A stretch of DNA of 64,000 nucleotides from Sipunculus nudus. Taxonomy: Eukaryota; Annelida; Sipuncula; Golfingiida; Sipunculidae. Below, one piece after another: positions 35,486-48,010 of the stretch (positions are counted from its first letter, which is position 1; each line of letters opens with the position of its first letter). A program made the position numbers and the translations under genes. The stretch lies in NCBI GenBank assembly GCA_026874595.1, contig CM049311.1, forward strand, positions 13,793,676 to 13,857,675. The letters are read 5' to 3'. The notes under the pieces were generated by a model. The model made no database searches, was not told where the DNA came from, and worked only from the letters and a program-made list of their open reading frames with translations.

Positions 35486-36544
35486 AGGTAAATCATATCA
35501 ATGTATAACATAATAAATCAGCAATATATCTGAAATACCAAAATATTGCATTCAAATATCAAGTGAACCTAGCTTTTCAATTATATATGTACAAACTCGT
35601 TTCAATTTAGAATAAAATTTATTTTTGGAAAAAAATCTAACTCCCCACTTATTATTGCCTTAAAGGGGGTAACACGCCCAATGGGCGTCTCGCCTCAACA
35701 ACCACGTGGGCTTTTTGCCTCAAATCACGTGATTTAATTTGACCAGCGCCTTGCTGCCACTTCTGTAATATTCATTCTGTGCAGTCCATTTTAATCATTT
35801 TCAAGGTTTTATGTATTATTTATTTCAGACTTATCGTTAGTAGATGGCATAGGTATACCCCAAACCACATTTACAAACCCATCTATAATGTAAGCAATAC
35901 ACCACATACCTTTTCAATGAAACCAAACGTCGAGGAGCCGCCCTGTTTGTTCACCTCAAGTTCTCAAAAGGCCAACCAGATGGCTTGAAACAAAGTGAAA
36001 GCTTGGTGGCGCCAGTTTAATGGCACACAAAAAGTAATAGGGGGTGGGCATTTTACCCCGGGAGTGAGTCTTGTCCTGCTCTACCCTAATAAACCATGTA
36101 TTTTAATGTTTCAGTTCCTTGTCTTCATGCAAGGACGAAGTAAAATTTACAGGAGCCCTGTAAAACAATGTATTACATTGTTTAAGTTTCCTTGTTACTG
36201 GGAGATCACTGAGTATTCAGTTGATTTCATGTAACTACATTGTAACAATTTGTAGGAGCCAAACAGGGCGACTTGGTATCAACAGGATACCAGAGGTGTT
36301 ATGCGCCGCACATGGGCTGATACAAACGCACCCATGCACAGACATACGGCATGGATGTTACATTAACACGTATTCCCCGCTGTGATAATGAGGAGGGGTC
36401 AAAACATGGACCACTTCAAATGTCTAATCTTGCAACACCCTGCTTCCACAAAGGTTCTTTGAAGAACCCTTTATCAACAAAGGAACCTCAGTAGGACCAA
36501 CAATAAGATAAAACACCAGAGAAAGGGTTGCAGAATGAACAATA

Positions 36545-37080
36545 TTTCCATTTGGTTCTTTAAAGGGGCCCAGCCACCAATAAAGCATGTTGAATTAACA
36601 TGAAAAATAGCATTTTCTCTTTAATATAAACATGTACCTGCCTAAATATTGCTTTGAAACCGTTTGCATAAACGAGTCTTAAACGAGTGTTAAAAACAGT
36701 GTATCGGGCGCGATCACAGGTGTCAACATAAACACAGCGCGTGGGGCCGTGTGCATTGCGGAGCCATAACACGTGTCAATCTGGAGATGCCTCGACTGAC
36801 TTGGCAAAAAAAATGTAATAAATGTTCCCGCTGGCTTAAACATCACGTGTTGAGGCTCATATTCGGACCTCCGGTCACATGACCTTTTTATGGTAAACAG
36901 ACACACGTGGACCATGTTGACCTACACGCAGAGCCATTACAAGGTGTTAGGCTGCCGTGTGCGAGGTACTATGGCTGTGTGCTGGGATGGTTTTGCTGGG
37001 AAATTTTTGTATAAAGCAAAACTAAACTGATAATGTGAAAGAATAGGCATAGTATTGCTCATGATTGTGTCTCTTTAAGG
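36545..37080 (-). repeat. Right arm of the large inverted repeat
   Basis: Counterpart of 34000-34820. GGTTCTTTGAAGAACC-like palindromes at 36471-36487 and 37079-37095 lie just outside both its edges and may be the ends of a small element. Confidence 0.65.
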
Positions 37081-37099
37081 TTCTTTAGAACCTTTTTAA

Positions 37100-38990
37100 G
37101 CGTGTATATTGATGACCGATGAGCAGTTGAAAAATGTTTTCTCTTTTCTTTCAGGATATAATTGTGAGTTTGAATACAGCCCAGATGGGGATGACAAGTC
37201 AATTAAAATCCAATTTTTCTTAATGATGAATTTAAATTGTTTCAACATAGTTTTCTGATGAGAATCACTTAGGCCTACAAATGACCCATTAGTGCACCGA
37301 TGTCTCACATATTAACATCTTATACGTTTTTGGGCTGCATGGAATGTTAAATACGATGGAGGCATTGACAGGAGATTCACAACAACAATTATGTTTCAAG
37401 AGCACGATAAAAAAGAAAACTTTTATAGGGATTCTAAATTGGAAAATACCCCATCCTGGTCAGGAAATTGGTCTGTTGGAAAGTTGATAAACTGTATGTC
37501 GGTATGCGTGTGCATGAGTGCACATGCAGGATAACATGTACCGGCCTGTATGTGTGTGTTATATGTATGTACATATGAGTTTGCGTGAGTGTATGTATAT
37601 TTTGTGCGGTATGCATGTTGGTGCTTATACATAGGTGTTTTTGTTCACAAGATAAGGAGGTCAAAGTTCAAAGCAGGTCTACCATCTTTCACAGGTCTTT
37701 TATTCATAAACTGATGGGGCCTGGGAGTCTTCACTATAGCTTTAGTTGAACAGCCGTTCTAAGGGTCTGACCAAAATAATGGCTTGGTGAAAATGTATTC
37801 TATCAAATAAAAACATTATAAAGTTGTGTTTTATAAGTACTACGATTAAATATTATCCAAACTAGCTGACATGAACCGTGCTGCAGACGTATTATGTGTG
37901 GCATATGTTGTTTGACATCGGTCGACCGGCCTGTGGCCTCTGGGGTTTAGTCTGTTAGGAAAATGGCTGCTCGCGGGAAATAATTGGGAGAAACTGAAAG
38001 GAGAAACATTTCAGTGTTCGATATTGGTGCGTGGATGCGATACGAAAGTATTTCTATGATAGCGGTCAGGAGGAAATGTATCTGCGGGTAGAGTTTGGTG
38101 GCAATGAAACGCGTATCGACAGACATTAAAGCGGGATAACGCTTTTATACGATCGTGCCTAAATCACAAATTATAGTAGGAGTTCGAGTCAGATGGTGTC
38201 AAATATCTCCCCTTCCTTCCGAGAACGTCAGTTCCAGCTGTCGTCTTGATGATATTATAAACTAGTGCGCATGGCGGCGCTTCATTTTTTTAAATAGAAG
38301 CACGTGTCTTCCTTAAGTTAAATTCATTCAGAGAAAAAGAGATTAGTAGTCAGAATAATAGTCTGGTATTTGGAGCTAATATTCGGGGTGATAATATACA
38401 TGCGTTGACAAGCAAATGAAATGGCCATCAATCTATCTCTATACAGAACACACAAACCCAAGCACAATCACTTACTGATGACAGAGTCATGACAGAGTTA
38501 CCATACAAAACCAGCTTATCATACTATGAATCTTTATTGTATCAAGAAATTTGGATAACGATGTTCAAACACTAAAATGTAATAATTGAAAATTACGAAA
38601 AATTATTTCAAAACAATGTTACCATACAAGACCAGATTATCATAGTATGAATCGTTAATACATCGAGGAAACTTATACGTAAATATCGCTGGATAACTAT
38701 GTTCAAAAACTAATTTACTCAATCAATGAAAATCATGAAAACCCAACATACAATCCTGATTGAAGTCCATCAAGATTCTTAGATTAACACGCACTTTTAA
38801 AAAGCAAATGTAAAATGAACAGAGTGGAATGGATGTTGAAATTCAGTTGAATGGGACAAAAAATAAAATCATCATTCTTGAATCAATAAAGAAAGTCACA
38901 ACCAAATGAAATATAGGTAAACAACAATCAATATTAAAATAAATGCTCGATATCAGTCAAATGTTCCTTTGTACCAAGTTCGAGTTTCAG
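37100..38990. other. Repeat-derived intergenic stretch
   Basis: Contains the repeat copy at 38010-38190 (see 12830) and a ~130-bp tandem duplication (ACCATACAAAACCAGCTTAT near 38500, ACCATACAAGACCAGATTAT near 38620). The 33677 region has a related start (AATGGCCACTAATTC here versus AATGGCCATCAATC at 38418). No gene seen. Confidence 0.5.
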
Positions 38991-39061
38991 TGCTTTACAT
39001 GTACTCATTCCTTTTGTTTAGAAGATGTATAGTGTCCATTTATGTGTGCTTGGTGTCCCGT

Positions 39062-42000
39062 TTAGTAGCAATAGTTCTTGGGCAGGACGCGACATATCCA
39101 CGGGCGAGTCATGATGATGCGACGCTTCCATCCACCGCTGTAGTAAAGTTGAATGCGCAGGTCCTTGGCGCAGCAGAACAGACAGTCCGTGGCACGTGTG
39201 AGTCTGAACCATTTTTGGGCCCAAGACGGGCAATTTCTGCCGTCCACTGCACGTTTCTGTCGCTTTTCTGGTGCCTCCGTTTCTGTAAAATATGAAATTT
39301 TGTTAATTTGAATCATTGTCTATGAAGCATTTGAAAATGAATATGCGTTTAAATACTAGTACCTTCTCTGTAATATATCCCCCACTAGCGACATCTGCTG
39401 GCGACCACAGACACTATTCATGATACGTAATATGGATATAGACAGGATAATATTTGTTATATTTCAGCTGATACCAAGAAAAATCTTACAAAATTTGCCT
39501 GAAAAATCCTGTCCTGAAGGCTAGGTTCCTACCGTCCATTGAACATTGACTCAAATCATAAATCTGATATACAAAACGTACTCCACATGCCAGTCCAGAG
39601 ATCTATCGCAGGCTACAAATAGCGGTTCTTGTACGTTCTTGTAAACAACATATATTTCAGGTATTCTATTAATCTAGTTTTTTGCTTCCATTTGATAAAG
39701 GTTTAGAAGAGGTTAACATGAATTTAAGATTTATTTGTTATTCAATGTTAATGACATGGCTACATGTCATGAGTTTGGGGAGTAAGTTCGAATCTGACAC
39801 CGCAGAGTATCCAAATAAATGGAAACGACAGTCGAAGAGCCAGTGTTTCTGGAGTCAGTGTATTAAACGATCGGACATTGGAAATTCTGTTATAAGGACA
39901 TCCTGTCTCTCCATGAGTGACGTCATTATGCTCAGTACAAACCAGATTTAGCTGGCACAGGGTAATACGAGGGCGAAAAAGTGTTGATAGCAAAAGGAGG
40001 CGCATAACAGGAAAAACGGGTATAAGATTAATTTAATAAAAAGATATAAGACTGTCACTCACCCTTCTTGCTGTTTTCGATGTCTTGGGGGTACAGCCAG
40101 TAGATGTTACGGCCCTTGCACAGTTGGGACACCCGCTTGCCCAAGAAGGTTGTGTCCTCGATGGGATCGTCTGCAGAGACGTACGACTCCTCGTCGTCAA
40201 TTTCTTCAGGGGCTTCTTGATTTGGCGGGCTCTGTAAATCGATGACGTCAAATGACAAGTTATGTCCAGATATTTCTTTGCTGTAATACTTGCTATGATT
40301 ACATAACATGTAACTGATTTTTCTGTAAAGTTTACATTTACAAATATTTCAATCAGTTCTTAATACATATTATTAGCCAGGCAAAAGAAGCCTGCATGGT
40401 AATTGTATCTTTTAATGTCCGTTGATATGTAGCTTATTGGTTTTCAGTGACGTAAGACCATGTGTTACTGTCATGCTGATTATATCTGTGACCGGTGGAG
40501 AAAGTATCATGTTTTTCCCTTGGTTGGTTTGTTTGACTGGTTGCAACTTTACGCTTTAAGTTATGCGTGGATTCTGATGACCCATTGTTGAGGATCAGGA
40601 TTATACACAAACAACTGATTGATTTTAAATGTAATCTGTATCACCATAATATATTTTAATTCTCAGGACAAATAAAGGAACGTTATATTTTAGACATGAT
40701 GTGGTAAAATTACAAAGATGGCGGAGGTATGTGCTCTCAGCGTGCTTACACTGATTAATTTTAATTTATGCTAAAAAATTCATTGTTCTCTCACCGGGTG
40801 GTTGTTCAGGTAACGCTCCAGGGTCTCAGGATCCATGTTCTTCGAACGATTCAGTGGCGACACGTAGCAGACAGGGGTGGAACCAGGCTTGGACACGGCG
40901 TAGACTGTGATCCCCTGTCAAATACAATCACGTCATCACTTACACATCATCACTTATTTATACTCTACTGAGTATAATCTACGTACGTACCATCATTTGT
41001 AAAATGCAACTATGAACTATAATACATGACACCAAGATTTAGTGACGAAATATATACTGTAAAACCCGCTTTACAACCACCCAACTAACACTTTCACGCT
41101 GTCATGAGAACATTACAGGTTGTTCTAACAGCGTAACAAGAAACATCTGTATAGGCTGTCTTCAAACCGATTTGGTTGGTATATACAGCATATCGAGTCA
41201 GTTATTAACTTTTCAGATATAGCTTAAGTCAATCATTTGCCATACTTTAATCTGGAAATCTCGCTAAGCAACAAAAAGGGGCGATGTTTTACATTTTTAT
41301 AATAAAATCCATTATCACTATCAAGTGTTTCTGAACCCTAACAATGTAACATATGATTACGACAGCTTTTTGTCAAGTATACCTGACGAGAAACGGATAA
41401 TGCTAACTCTTGGCGTGCCTTGTAAATTTTACTGTATCGCAAACCTGGAACCAGCATTGGCTGATTTAAAGGGGACACACGGTATAGGTTTTGGGACCAG
41501 AGTGTAGTATCGATCTCCTGGTTTAGGAATTGGTGGATTAAAGGAGGTACACTGTATTTATATTTGACCACACCATTAGGATTGATACCTTTAATATAGC
41601 GCTAGTAAAGAGTTCATACTGTATATATTTCGAAACCAGACATTCTGGCAATGATACCCTGGACCCCGGAATTTAAAGAGTTTATACTGTATATATTTCT
41701 CATTTTAGTATTGATACTCAGGTTTACATACACGTTTGAAGTCGTTATGGACCACCGTTTCCTCTCCATCCTCTTTGTCCGTCTTGACCTCCGTCTTCTT
41801 CTCCTCCTTGTTGGTCTTCACAGTTTCACGGACTTCCTTCCCCTTGTCTCTGAACGCCATGTCATACACCTGAAATCGTAAATCATTCTAAATGAAGAAT
41901 TCGAAGCTCAGATCTATAAAATAGGTTGATATGTGAAATAATATTCTACATGGTATGAGATTCTGTCCATAATACGTTTATCCAAAACCTTTGAATATGT

Positions 42001-43353
42001 CCTAAGATTATGAGGACGGCTTGTTTTCTGGCCACAAATTTTTCCTCAGCTCAATCATTTAAGAAGTCATCATGCCTAAGACCGTCCTATCCAGGATCCT
42101 GACGACGTATCAACCGGCGTTGGCTGGCCAAGAGTGAAATATGTGACACTTGCTTTATAGCATTTTGACTTTGAAAAATAAAATTGGCAACACTTAGCAT
42201 ATAAAAATTTTTTTTTTTTTTTTACCCACAGTCACGTGACTAAGCACGTTCAAAGGTGACCGGAAAGTGTTTTAATAAGTGTTATTTGTTAATAACAGCA
42301 AAATAATATAAAAACATTTAAAATATGGCGGCTCACCTTGCTGAAGTGGTCGGTCATGTCCTTGTTGGATTGTTTCATGATGTAAGCGGCCCCGAGGAAA
42401 CCGCCCACCAACACCGCCATCAAAATGACGGCTGTCCCAACAATCAACAGGTGCTTGGAGGAAAGTCCTCTCTTCTGTTCCTCCTGTGGCGACGCCACTA
42501 TCTGTAGAATGTTGATTGTATTTTTCTTATACAAACTAACGACATGATGTTATAAAGAGGAATAGGGTAATATAGTTCACAATTTGATTATTGTAATTAT
42601 TGAGAAAGAATGCCATTAGGTTATATAAGATGCAAGCGTTAAGACAAACATGGTTCAAACGTCCATGTAAATGATAACAGCAAACGCCTCGGTGTATTAT
42701 GAGAATTTCTGCTGTACCTGTGACACCTGTTAAACCCTACGATTGTTGGACTTTCAAATATCGAAATATGATAAAGAAAAAGACTTAAAACTTTGTCACT
42801 TTTCAAAACCAAATTGAAAATGTTATTCAGAGACGTTTTAAAGGGTTTAACTGATTTACTGACTTATTCTCCTTTACTTTCAAATCTTCTAATGTTGATA
42901 CTTTTTACATGTCAAGGCCTAAAACGATTGGCTACTCCTTAATAAGCAGACTTATTTACCAGAAAATTTCTTATTTGATAATTTTTTTCGGAAATTTTTA
43001 TAAGACAGGTAATTTAAATTCAGTTAACTTTATGTGTATTTTATAGAATATTTTATTATCAATTTCCTATGCACAACGCCTTTGGGCTGAGTATATAGAT
43101 TATGAGCTTCATAGATTTTGGTAGTAAAACAAATAATAATAATAATAACATATCATTCATAGCTGTATATACGGTTATCTTAAAGTCTAATACAGAGAGA
43201 GTACAACCATTAGGCTATGAACGTAAAACGAAAAAGGAACTTTATTTCCAATAAAATTAAATATGACTCATACTATAAGGTTTTACCCCCTACCTGAACT
43301 GGCACTGAGTCCGTGTCCATCTTTTCTTTGCCAGACACCACAGCCAGCTTCAT
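39062..43353 (-). CDS. BRICHOS-2: paralogous type II membrane BRICHOS precursor with six-Cys peptide
   Basis: Exons on -, read by eye: 43353-43294, 42501-42337, 41869-41732, 40914-40795, 40231-40063, 39282-39062. All are GT-AG with the same phases as BRICHOS-1; total 873 nt, 290 aa. Residues 1-37 are cytosolic and about 38-62 form the membrane helix. The linker exon differs from BRICHOS-1 at only two residues. The BRICHOS core exon differs at one of 40 residues, keeps the VCYVSPLN and LCKGRNIYWL cysteines and the NRS sequon. A furin-type RQKR ends at residue 228, followed by a 62-residue C-terminal peptide with six Cys. Exon 2 is one codon shorter than in BRICHOS-1. No stops or frameshifts are seen, so both copies look functional. 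It is convergent with BRICHOS-1; 9.6 kb separates the two stop codons. Expected function as for BRICHOS-1. Confidence 0.9.
39065..39250 (-). other. Predicted mature peptide of BRICHOS-2 (62 aa, six Cys)
   Basis: It starts after RQKR. The Cys spacing matches BRICHOS-1 apart from a two-residue gap after the first Cys: NC, DC-LF-CC, IC, YCY at the end. It has about twelve Lys/Arg and three Asp. YYSGGWK and RIIMTRPW are kept. About 23 of 62 aligned positions differ from BRICHOS-1, far more than in the precursor region. Confidence 0.7.
41480..41720. repeat. Degenerate ~80-90 bp tandem repeat in intron 3 of BRICHOS-2
   Basis: Units share the phrases TTCATACTGTATATATTTC and TTTATACTGTATATATTTC, preceded by AAAGAG and a run like GGACACACGGTATAGG. 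BRICHOS-1 intron 3 lacks it. Confidence 0.45.
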
Positions 43354-43437
43354 AAAGATTGTTGTCTCTGGATTCCCTTAGATTTATCTTCTTGGCCGCT
43401 TCCAGGCGCTTTGAATCTCGGTGCTGGGGTGTGGAGA

Positions 43438-43464
43438 CTAAATAGCCTGAAAATTGGTCACGTG
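43438..43464 (-). promoter_or_regulatory. BRICHOS-2 promoter with diverged TATA and CACGTG
   Basis: On -, TATTTAG (43444-43438) lies 85 bp before the ATG, at the place of TATATAAT in BRICHOS-1, and is followed by TCTCCACACCCCAGCA. CACGTG is at 43464-43459. The weaker TATA match may mean different expression (inference). Confidence 0.5.
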
Positions 43465-43499
43465 ATTGCTTCAGGTCTGCATCATACAACGTAACTACT

Positions 43500-44530
43500 A
43501 CGTGATATGAATCTTTGGAATGTTTTTACCTGTATGGCTCTTAGTTCATCTTGGACAAGGAAGTAATATTCCTTCAAAATATTCCATCTACCGGACCTGA
43601 ATAATTTACATATTTCTCTGAATTTTGCCCGGCTTACCTTCCCCAAGCTCCTTTGTTTGCTTTATTTGTTGTGGATTCAAGCAGGTTTTGCACTGATTGT
43701 ATGTCACAACTGAACACACTTTTCTATCCATTATTTGCACCTAATTGTTGCACGACACGACCTCAGATCCGGGTGATCTGGAATTACACTGTATGTTTCT
43801 CTAAGCGATGAACTAGATTTGTTTACCTATATAAAAATTCTTAATCCGTTATCATGCTTACGCTGATTCCAGGATGTAAACTAGTGCATTACATGTTGAC
43901 AATGAACTAGTTGCACTACACATTCAACTGGAAATGCAGTAAAATAGAACAATCCTACTCGATTATTGCGTTTTCTAACATATTGCATTAGTGGGGTATC
44001 TTGCGACCATATATTATATTATATTATATTATATATTATATTTAATAAATAATAGTACGAATTTATATATAGAACTGCATGGTCAGAAACGGTTGTATAC
44101 TAGAAAGTGTGAAAAACAAATCATTTCTATACATGTGAATATTATATTTCATGAAAAAAGTTAGAATTTGCTTTTCTTCTGAGAAATAAAAGTGTTTGTG
44201 TGATGACCGGCATATGTATTTGAGTAAAATAAACATACACACACCTATTTTGAAACTTGTTTCGGGAGAGACTTGCAAGAGAACAGTTTTTTTTATTGAA
44301 AAACAAGGATCTGTATCGACGTTTTATTTTTTATTTGTATTTAAGTCTTCACTCTACATAGACTGATCCAAATTTCTGCATGACACAATTTTTATTCGAG
44401 GGTTTTTAATTCGCATTTTAAGCGAACGGGAAATTACCTCGAAAATAAAGCCTTCCTTATAAGAACGCCTGACTACACAGGTGAACATTATAATCTCAGT
44501 AGCATCGTGTGGACATTACCCAATGAAAAT
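43500..44530. other. Unassigned upstream flank of BRICHOS-2
   Basis: A TTATA microsatellite is at about 44010-44042. Nothing else is supportable. Confidence 0.4.
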
Positions 44531-44539
44531 TGATATTAT

Positions 44540-44700
44540 AAATAATAATAATAATAATAATATTATAAATAATAACAACAATAGTTATAATAAAAGTTGT
44601 CGTAAAATAATATTAATAATACTAATAAAAATTTTAATTATAAGAGTTGTCGTATAATAATAATATTAAGAAGAAGAATTGTCGTTAAAATAATATGATG

Positions 44701-44759
<59 letters not shown>

Positions 44760-44900
44760 AATAATGATAATAATAATATTAATTAAAATAGTAATTATAA
44801 TAAATAGAGTTGTCGTAAAATAATGATAATAATAATAAGAGTTGTGATAAAAAAATAATAATGTTAAAAATAAAAATGAAAGTAATTGAAGCTGTCGTGA

Positions 44901-44975
<75 letters not shown>

Positions 44976-45047
44976 TGGGGTTGTCGTAAAATAACAATAA
45001 TTTTAAGAATAATAATAACTAGAGTAGTCGAAAATAATAATTATAAA

Positions 45048-45090
<43 letters not shown>

Positions 45091-45092
45091 TA
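44540..45092. repeat. Compound (AAT)n array with an embedded GTTGTCGTAAAATAAT motif
   Basis: AAT runs are interrupted about eight times by variants of AGTTGTCGTAAAATAAT (e.g. near 44596, 44646, 44811, 44981). The array looks like a degenerate longer-period satellite whose AAT parts have expanded. Confidence 0.85.
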
Positions 45093-45117
45093 AGATATTA
45101 TTTCATTATTTGTATAT

Positions 45118-45411
45118 GTGTTTTCTGTACGAAAAGGAACAAATAAAAAAACTATGATTGACATTTACAATGTAATTTGTTTGGTTGGTTTGGATGTGGA
45201 AGAACAAATGCTTGATGACATGTTTATAGACCTGATCCGGATACAGATGTTGACATATAATGACAGTTCACTTCCTATCACGGTGGAGGTATGTGTTGTA
45301 TGTGTGCTTTCTAATTCAACTGGAAGTGTTAATTTTATTACAAGTCACCTTCAGTTAAAAAAGCATATCTCGAGTAACAGTGATATAAGTAAGAGTGAAG
45401 ATGTATTTTGA
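45118..45411 (+). CDS. Orphan frame of 97 codons, possible exon
   Basis: It reads VGLDVEEQMLDDMFIDLIRI and LTYNDSSLPITVE, followed directly by a donor-like GTATGTG at 45291. The composition is protein-like, but no domain is recognised and no partner exon is found. It could be chance. Confidence 0.2.
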   Translation: MFSVRKGTNKKTMIDIYNVICLVGLDVEEQMLDDMFIDLIRIQMLTYNDSSLPITVEVCVVCVLSNSTGSVNFITSHLQLKKHISSNSDISKSEDVF

Positions 45412-45676
45412 ATTGTCGTTTGTGGTACAGGTGTTTCATGTTTATATACATTTTCTTATATAGCTGATATGTAAATATAGACTGAGTGCAAAGTCCAGGA
45501 CGTATTCAACGGAAAAGTGGATATTCACCTGAAACCATGCAGGAGAAAAATAACAGCGTGATCGTATTTATTTCATAGAATCATGGTGTGATGAGGCAGT
45601 TCTGCGTCCAAGTAAAGTTACTTTGAGCCTTCACTATCACCCCCAACAGCCTTGTCCATTATCAGGGCCGGAACCA

Positions 45677-45723
45677 GGGGGTGGGGGAGGGACGGGGGGA
45701 GGGTTAGGGGAGTATGGGGGGTG
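45677..45723 (+). other. G-rich quadruplex-prone tract
   Basis: Eight or more runs of at least three G within about 47 bp, separated by one to five bases. It fits the G3+N1-7 rule several times over. Confidence 0.6.
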
Positions 45724-46163
45724 GTACGCGGTACGACACGGCCCAAAACATCTCCCTATCATGAGATAACCTAGGCATTTGAGTTCATGAATCTTTCATA
45801 CCAAACAAATGAAAGTGCAATAATTTATGCGTTTTCATCCATTCTCAATTTTTATTTTATACGAATGATGAAGTTCTAGACCAATTCAGAGTTTACAGGT
45901 TCTTGAATTTTAGCGTACTAGGACTATCAAGATGTATATATATATATCATTTGCCCAGCAGGTATGCCAAACTAACTTAAGCAAATGCTTGTCACGTACT
46001 TTCCATATAGGTCTACGTGCTAAATACCACGACATTCCCAACACTGAGTATCTTGAGGACTCTTTATTGTGAACGATCAAACGTAACATCCGTGTAAGTT
46101 TGTTTACCTCATACCAAGACAGAAAGCTTGTGTCAATATCCGGGAATCTTTTTTTTAGAACCA

Positions 46164-46166
<3 letters not shown>

Positions 46167-46231
<65 letters not shown>
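46167..46231. repeat. (TA)n microsatellite
   Basis: Perfect TA repeat of about 64 bp. Confidence 0.95.
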
Positions 46232-46234
<3 letters not shown>

Positions 46235-47018
46235 AACGTTGAGCACGTTGGAGCATCGTTGTCATTACTCCGAGGTTCATCACATTGCAGGTAAATTAAT
46301 CTGCTCTACCTCAGCTGTTTCGATCAGTATACTACAAGCAATGGAACTTACTTAGTAATATATAAATATATATTATATATATATAATATACCATTAAGAT
46401 ATGTTCTGTGTAGAGATATCTTCAATCCACAGGTGCTTGACATAAAGTATTCTTTTAGTGAGCGATATTACACGCATCCCCGTGTCACCTATCTAACCAA
46501 CTTTCCCGATAATTAAACTTGGTTTTCTTACATTGACTGCCCATTTACCTGAATCACCTCGAAATAAGGCTTAAAAAACTTTTCACATGTGCTAAATATG
46601 TGCGGATATGCTTTAGTTCAATAAGAAAGTTAGTATTGGCACTGTAGCTGGAGAAAGGTGAGGCTCGTCAGATTTGACCTGTCGGTTTACAAGCCGCGAC
46701 ACACTAAGGAATTCGTCAATATGTGCACATTGATACATTTCAACATGTTGGCGTTATTATTTTCAATTTGCCTGAATTTTGCATAATTGATACCTACAGC
46801 TATCATGGGTGTCAATAGATAATCTCCTCCTTAAATATAGACTAGTGTCAAATATGAGTCATATTTTTACCCTATACACAGATTAAAGCACACATTATTA
46901 TGAGTATTTAAACTTCTCCAGGCCCCTTTTAAGATAAGAATATAAAAGCTGATAGTTAATAATACTTCATTTATAGCATACATTATCAACTTCATGTGTC
47001 AAAAAGCAATGCAGTGAA

Positions 47019-47553
47019 CAGGCCAATACTGCCACAACCAAAGCTCTTTATACAACCGCTAATCTAATCATAACATACTGAGTAAGGAGTCACCACAAAA
47101 ATAAAGACCGTCAACATTTCGTGCGGATTTTTTTAAAAGACTGTCAATCAAGTCACCTTGGACGCATGCATATATATAAGCTGACAGCTATTCAACAAAG
47201 ATGCTAGTATATGTACCAATAGAGTAAAACTTAAAAACAAATGATTTACACACTTTGTCGGGAAAATATAAACAAACATATTTTCAACTAGTCTGCACAA
47301 AAAAATGTTTTAGGTGACATCACACTTGTCAGAGAGTCGGCTTTTTCAAAAGGGGGGAACTTCACTGCAGTTTTTTAACATGGCTCGTTCTGTCACTAAG
47401 ATGTGGTTGACAGACGGATAATGAGAGGGGGTGGGGCAAAACGACTGCTCATGAAAATCGTCCTGTTCACCGTCCCGCCGTTTCTCCGTGTGACCTTGTT
47501 TGAACAGCAAATTACACAGGAGTTCTGCTATATCCTACACGGGGAGAGGTTAT
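47019..47553 (+). repeat. Direct repeat A (unidentified non-coding unit)
   Basis: It runs from CCAATACTGCCACAACCAAA to GTTCTGCTATATCCTACACG and GGGAGAGGTTA. It is highly similar throughout to 48011-48576, with small gaps. No open frame is shared. Confidence 0.85.
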
Positions 47554-48010
47554 AGAATAATAATAAAAATAATAATAATAATATTAATAATAATGAAAAC
47601 GGAAATGTTTCAAATATTAAAGCAGATGTTAAAGCGACAAAAATATAAAATACAAATGCATTTATTAATATCATTGCACTTGAACTCTATTTTGCTATTT
47701 AATATCTAGATATATGTGTAGCTGCTGAAAGTGAAACAATTATGGTAGAATATGATTATTGTTTTTATCAAGATTATTAATTTACTTTTTTAGGTGACTG
47801 TTATTCTGAGATTGCTCTTCAGAATCGCATTTATATTTTCATTTGAAAATCAAATGTTTTCAACTCAGCATTTAAATGCAAATGCAGAGTTTTTGTTACA
47901 GGTAAAACCCTTAAACCGTGGAGGGGAATACATGATTCGTGCATGGGCATTTAAAATGGATTGATAGGGCCTACCTGTAGTCATGGCAACACTAATGTCT
48001 TGCTGTGGCC

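Noticed and set aside
39018-39295. Other-frame reading frames over BRICHOS-2 exon 6
   Set aside because: They are shadows of the real - strand exon, which carries the conserved Cys pattern and a phase-matched acceptor.
39682-39951. 89-codon frame in BRICHOS-2 intron 5, with a B-box-like AGTTCGAATCTG
   Set aside because: No domain and no partner exon; a SINE head is possible but no A box or body match is seen.
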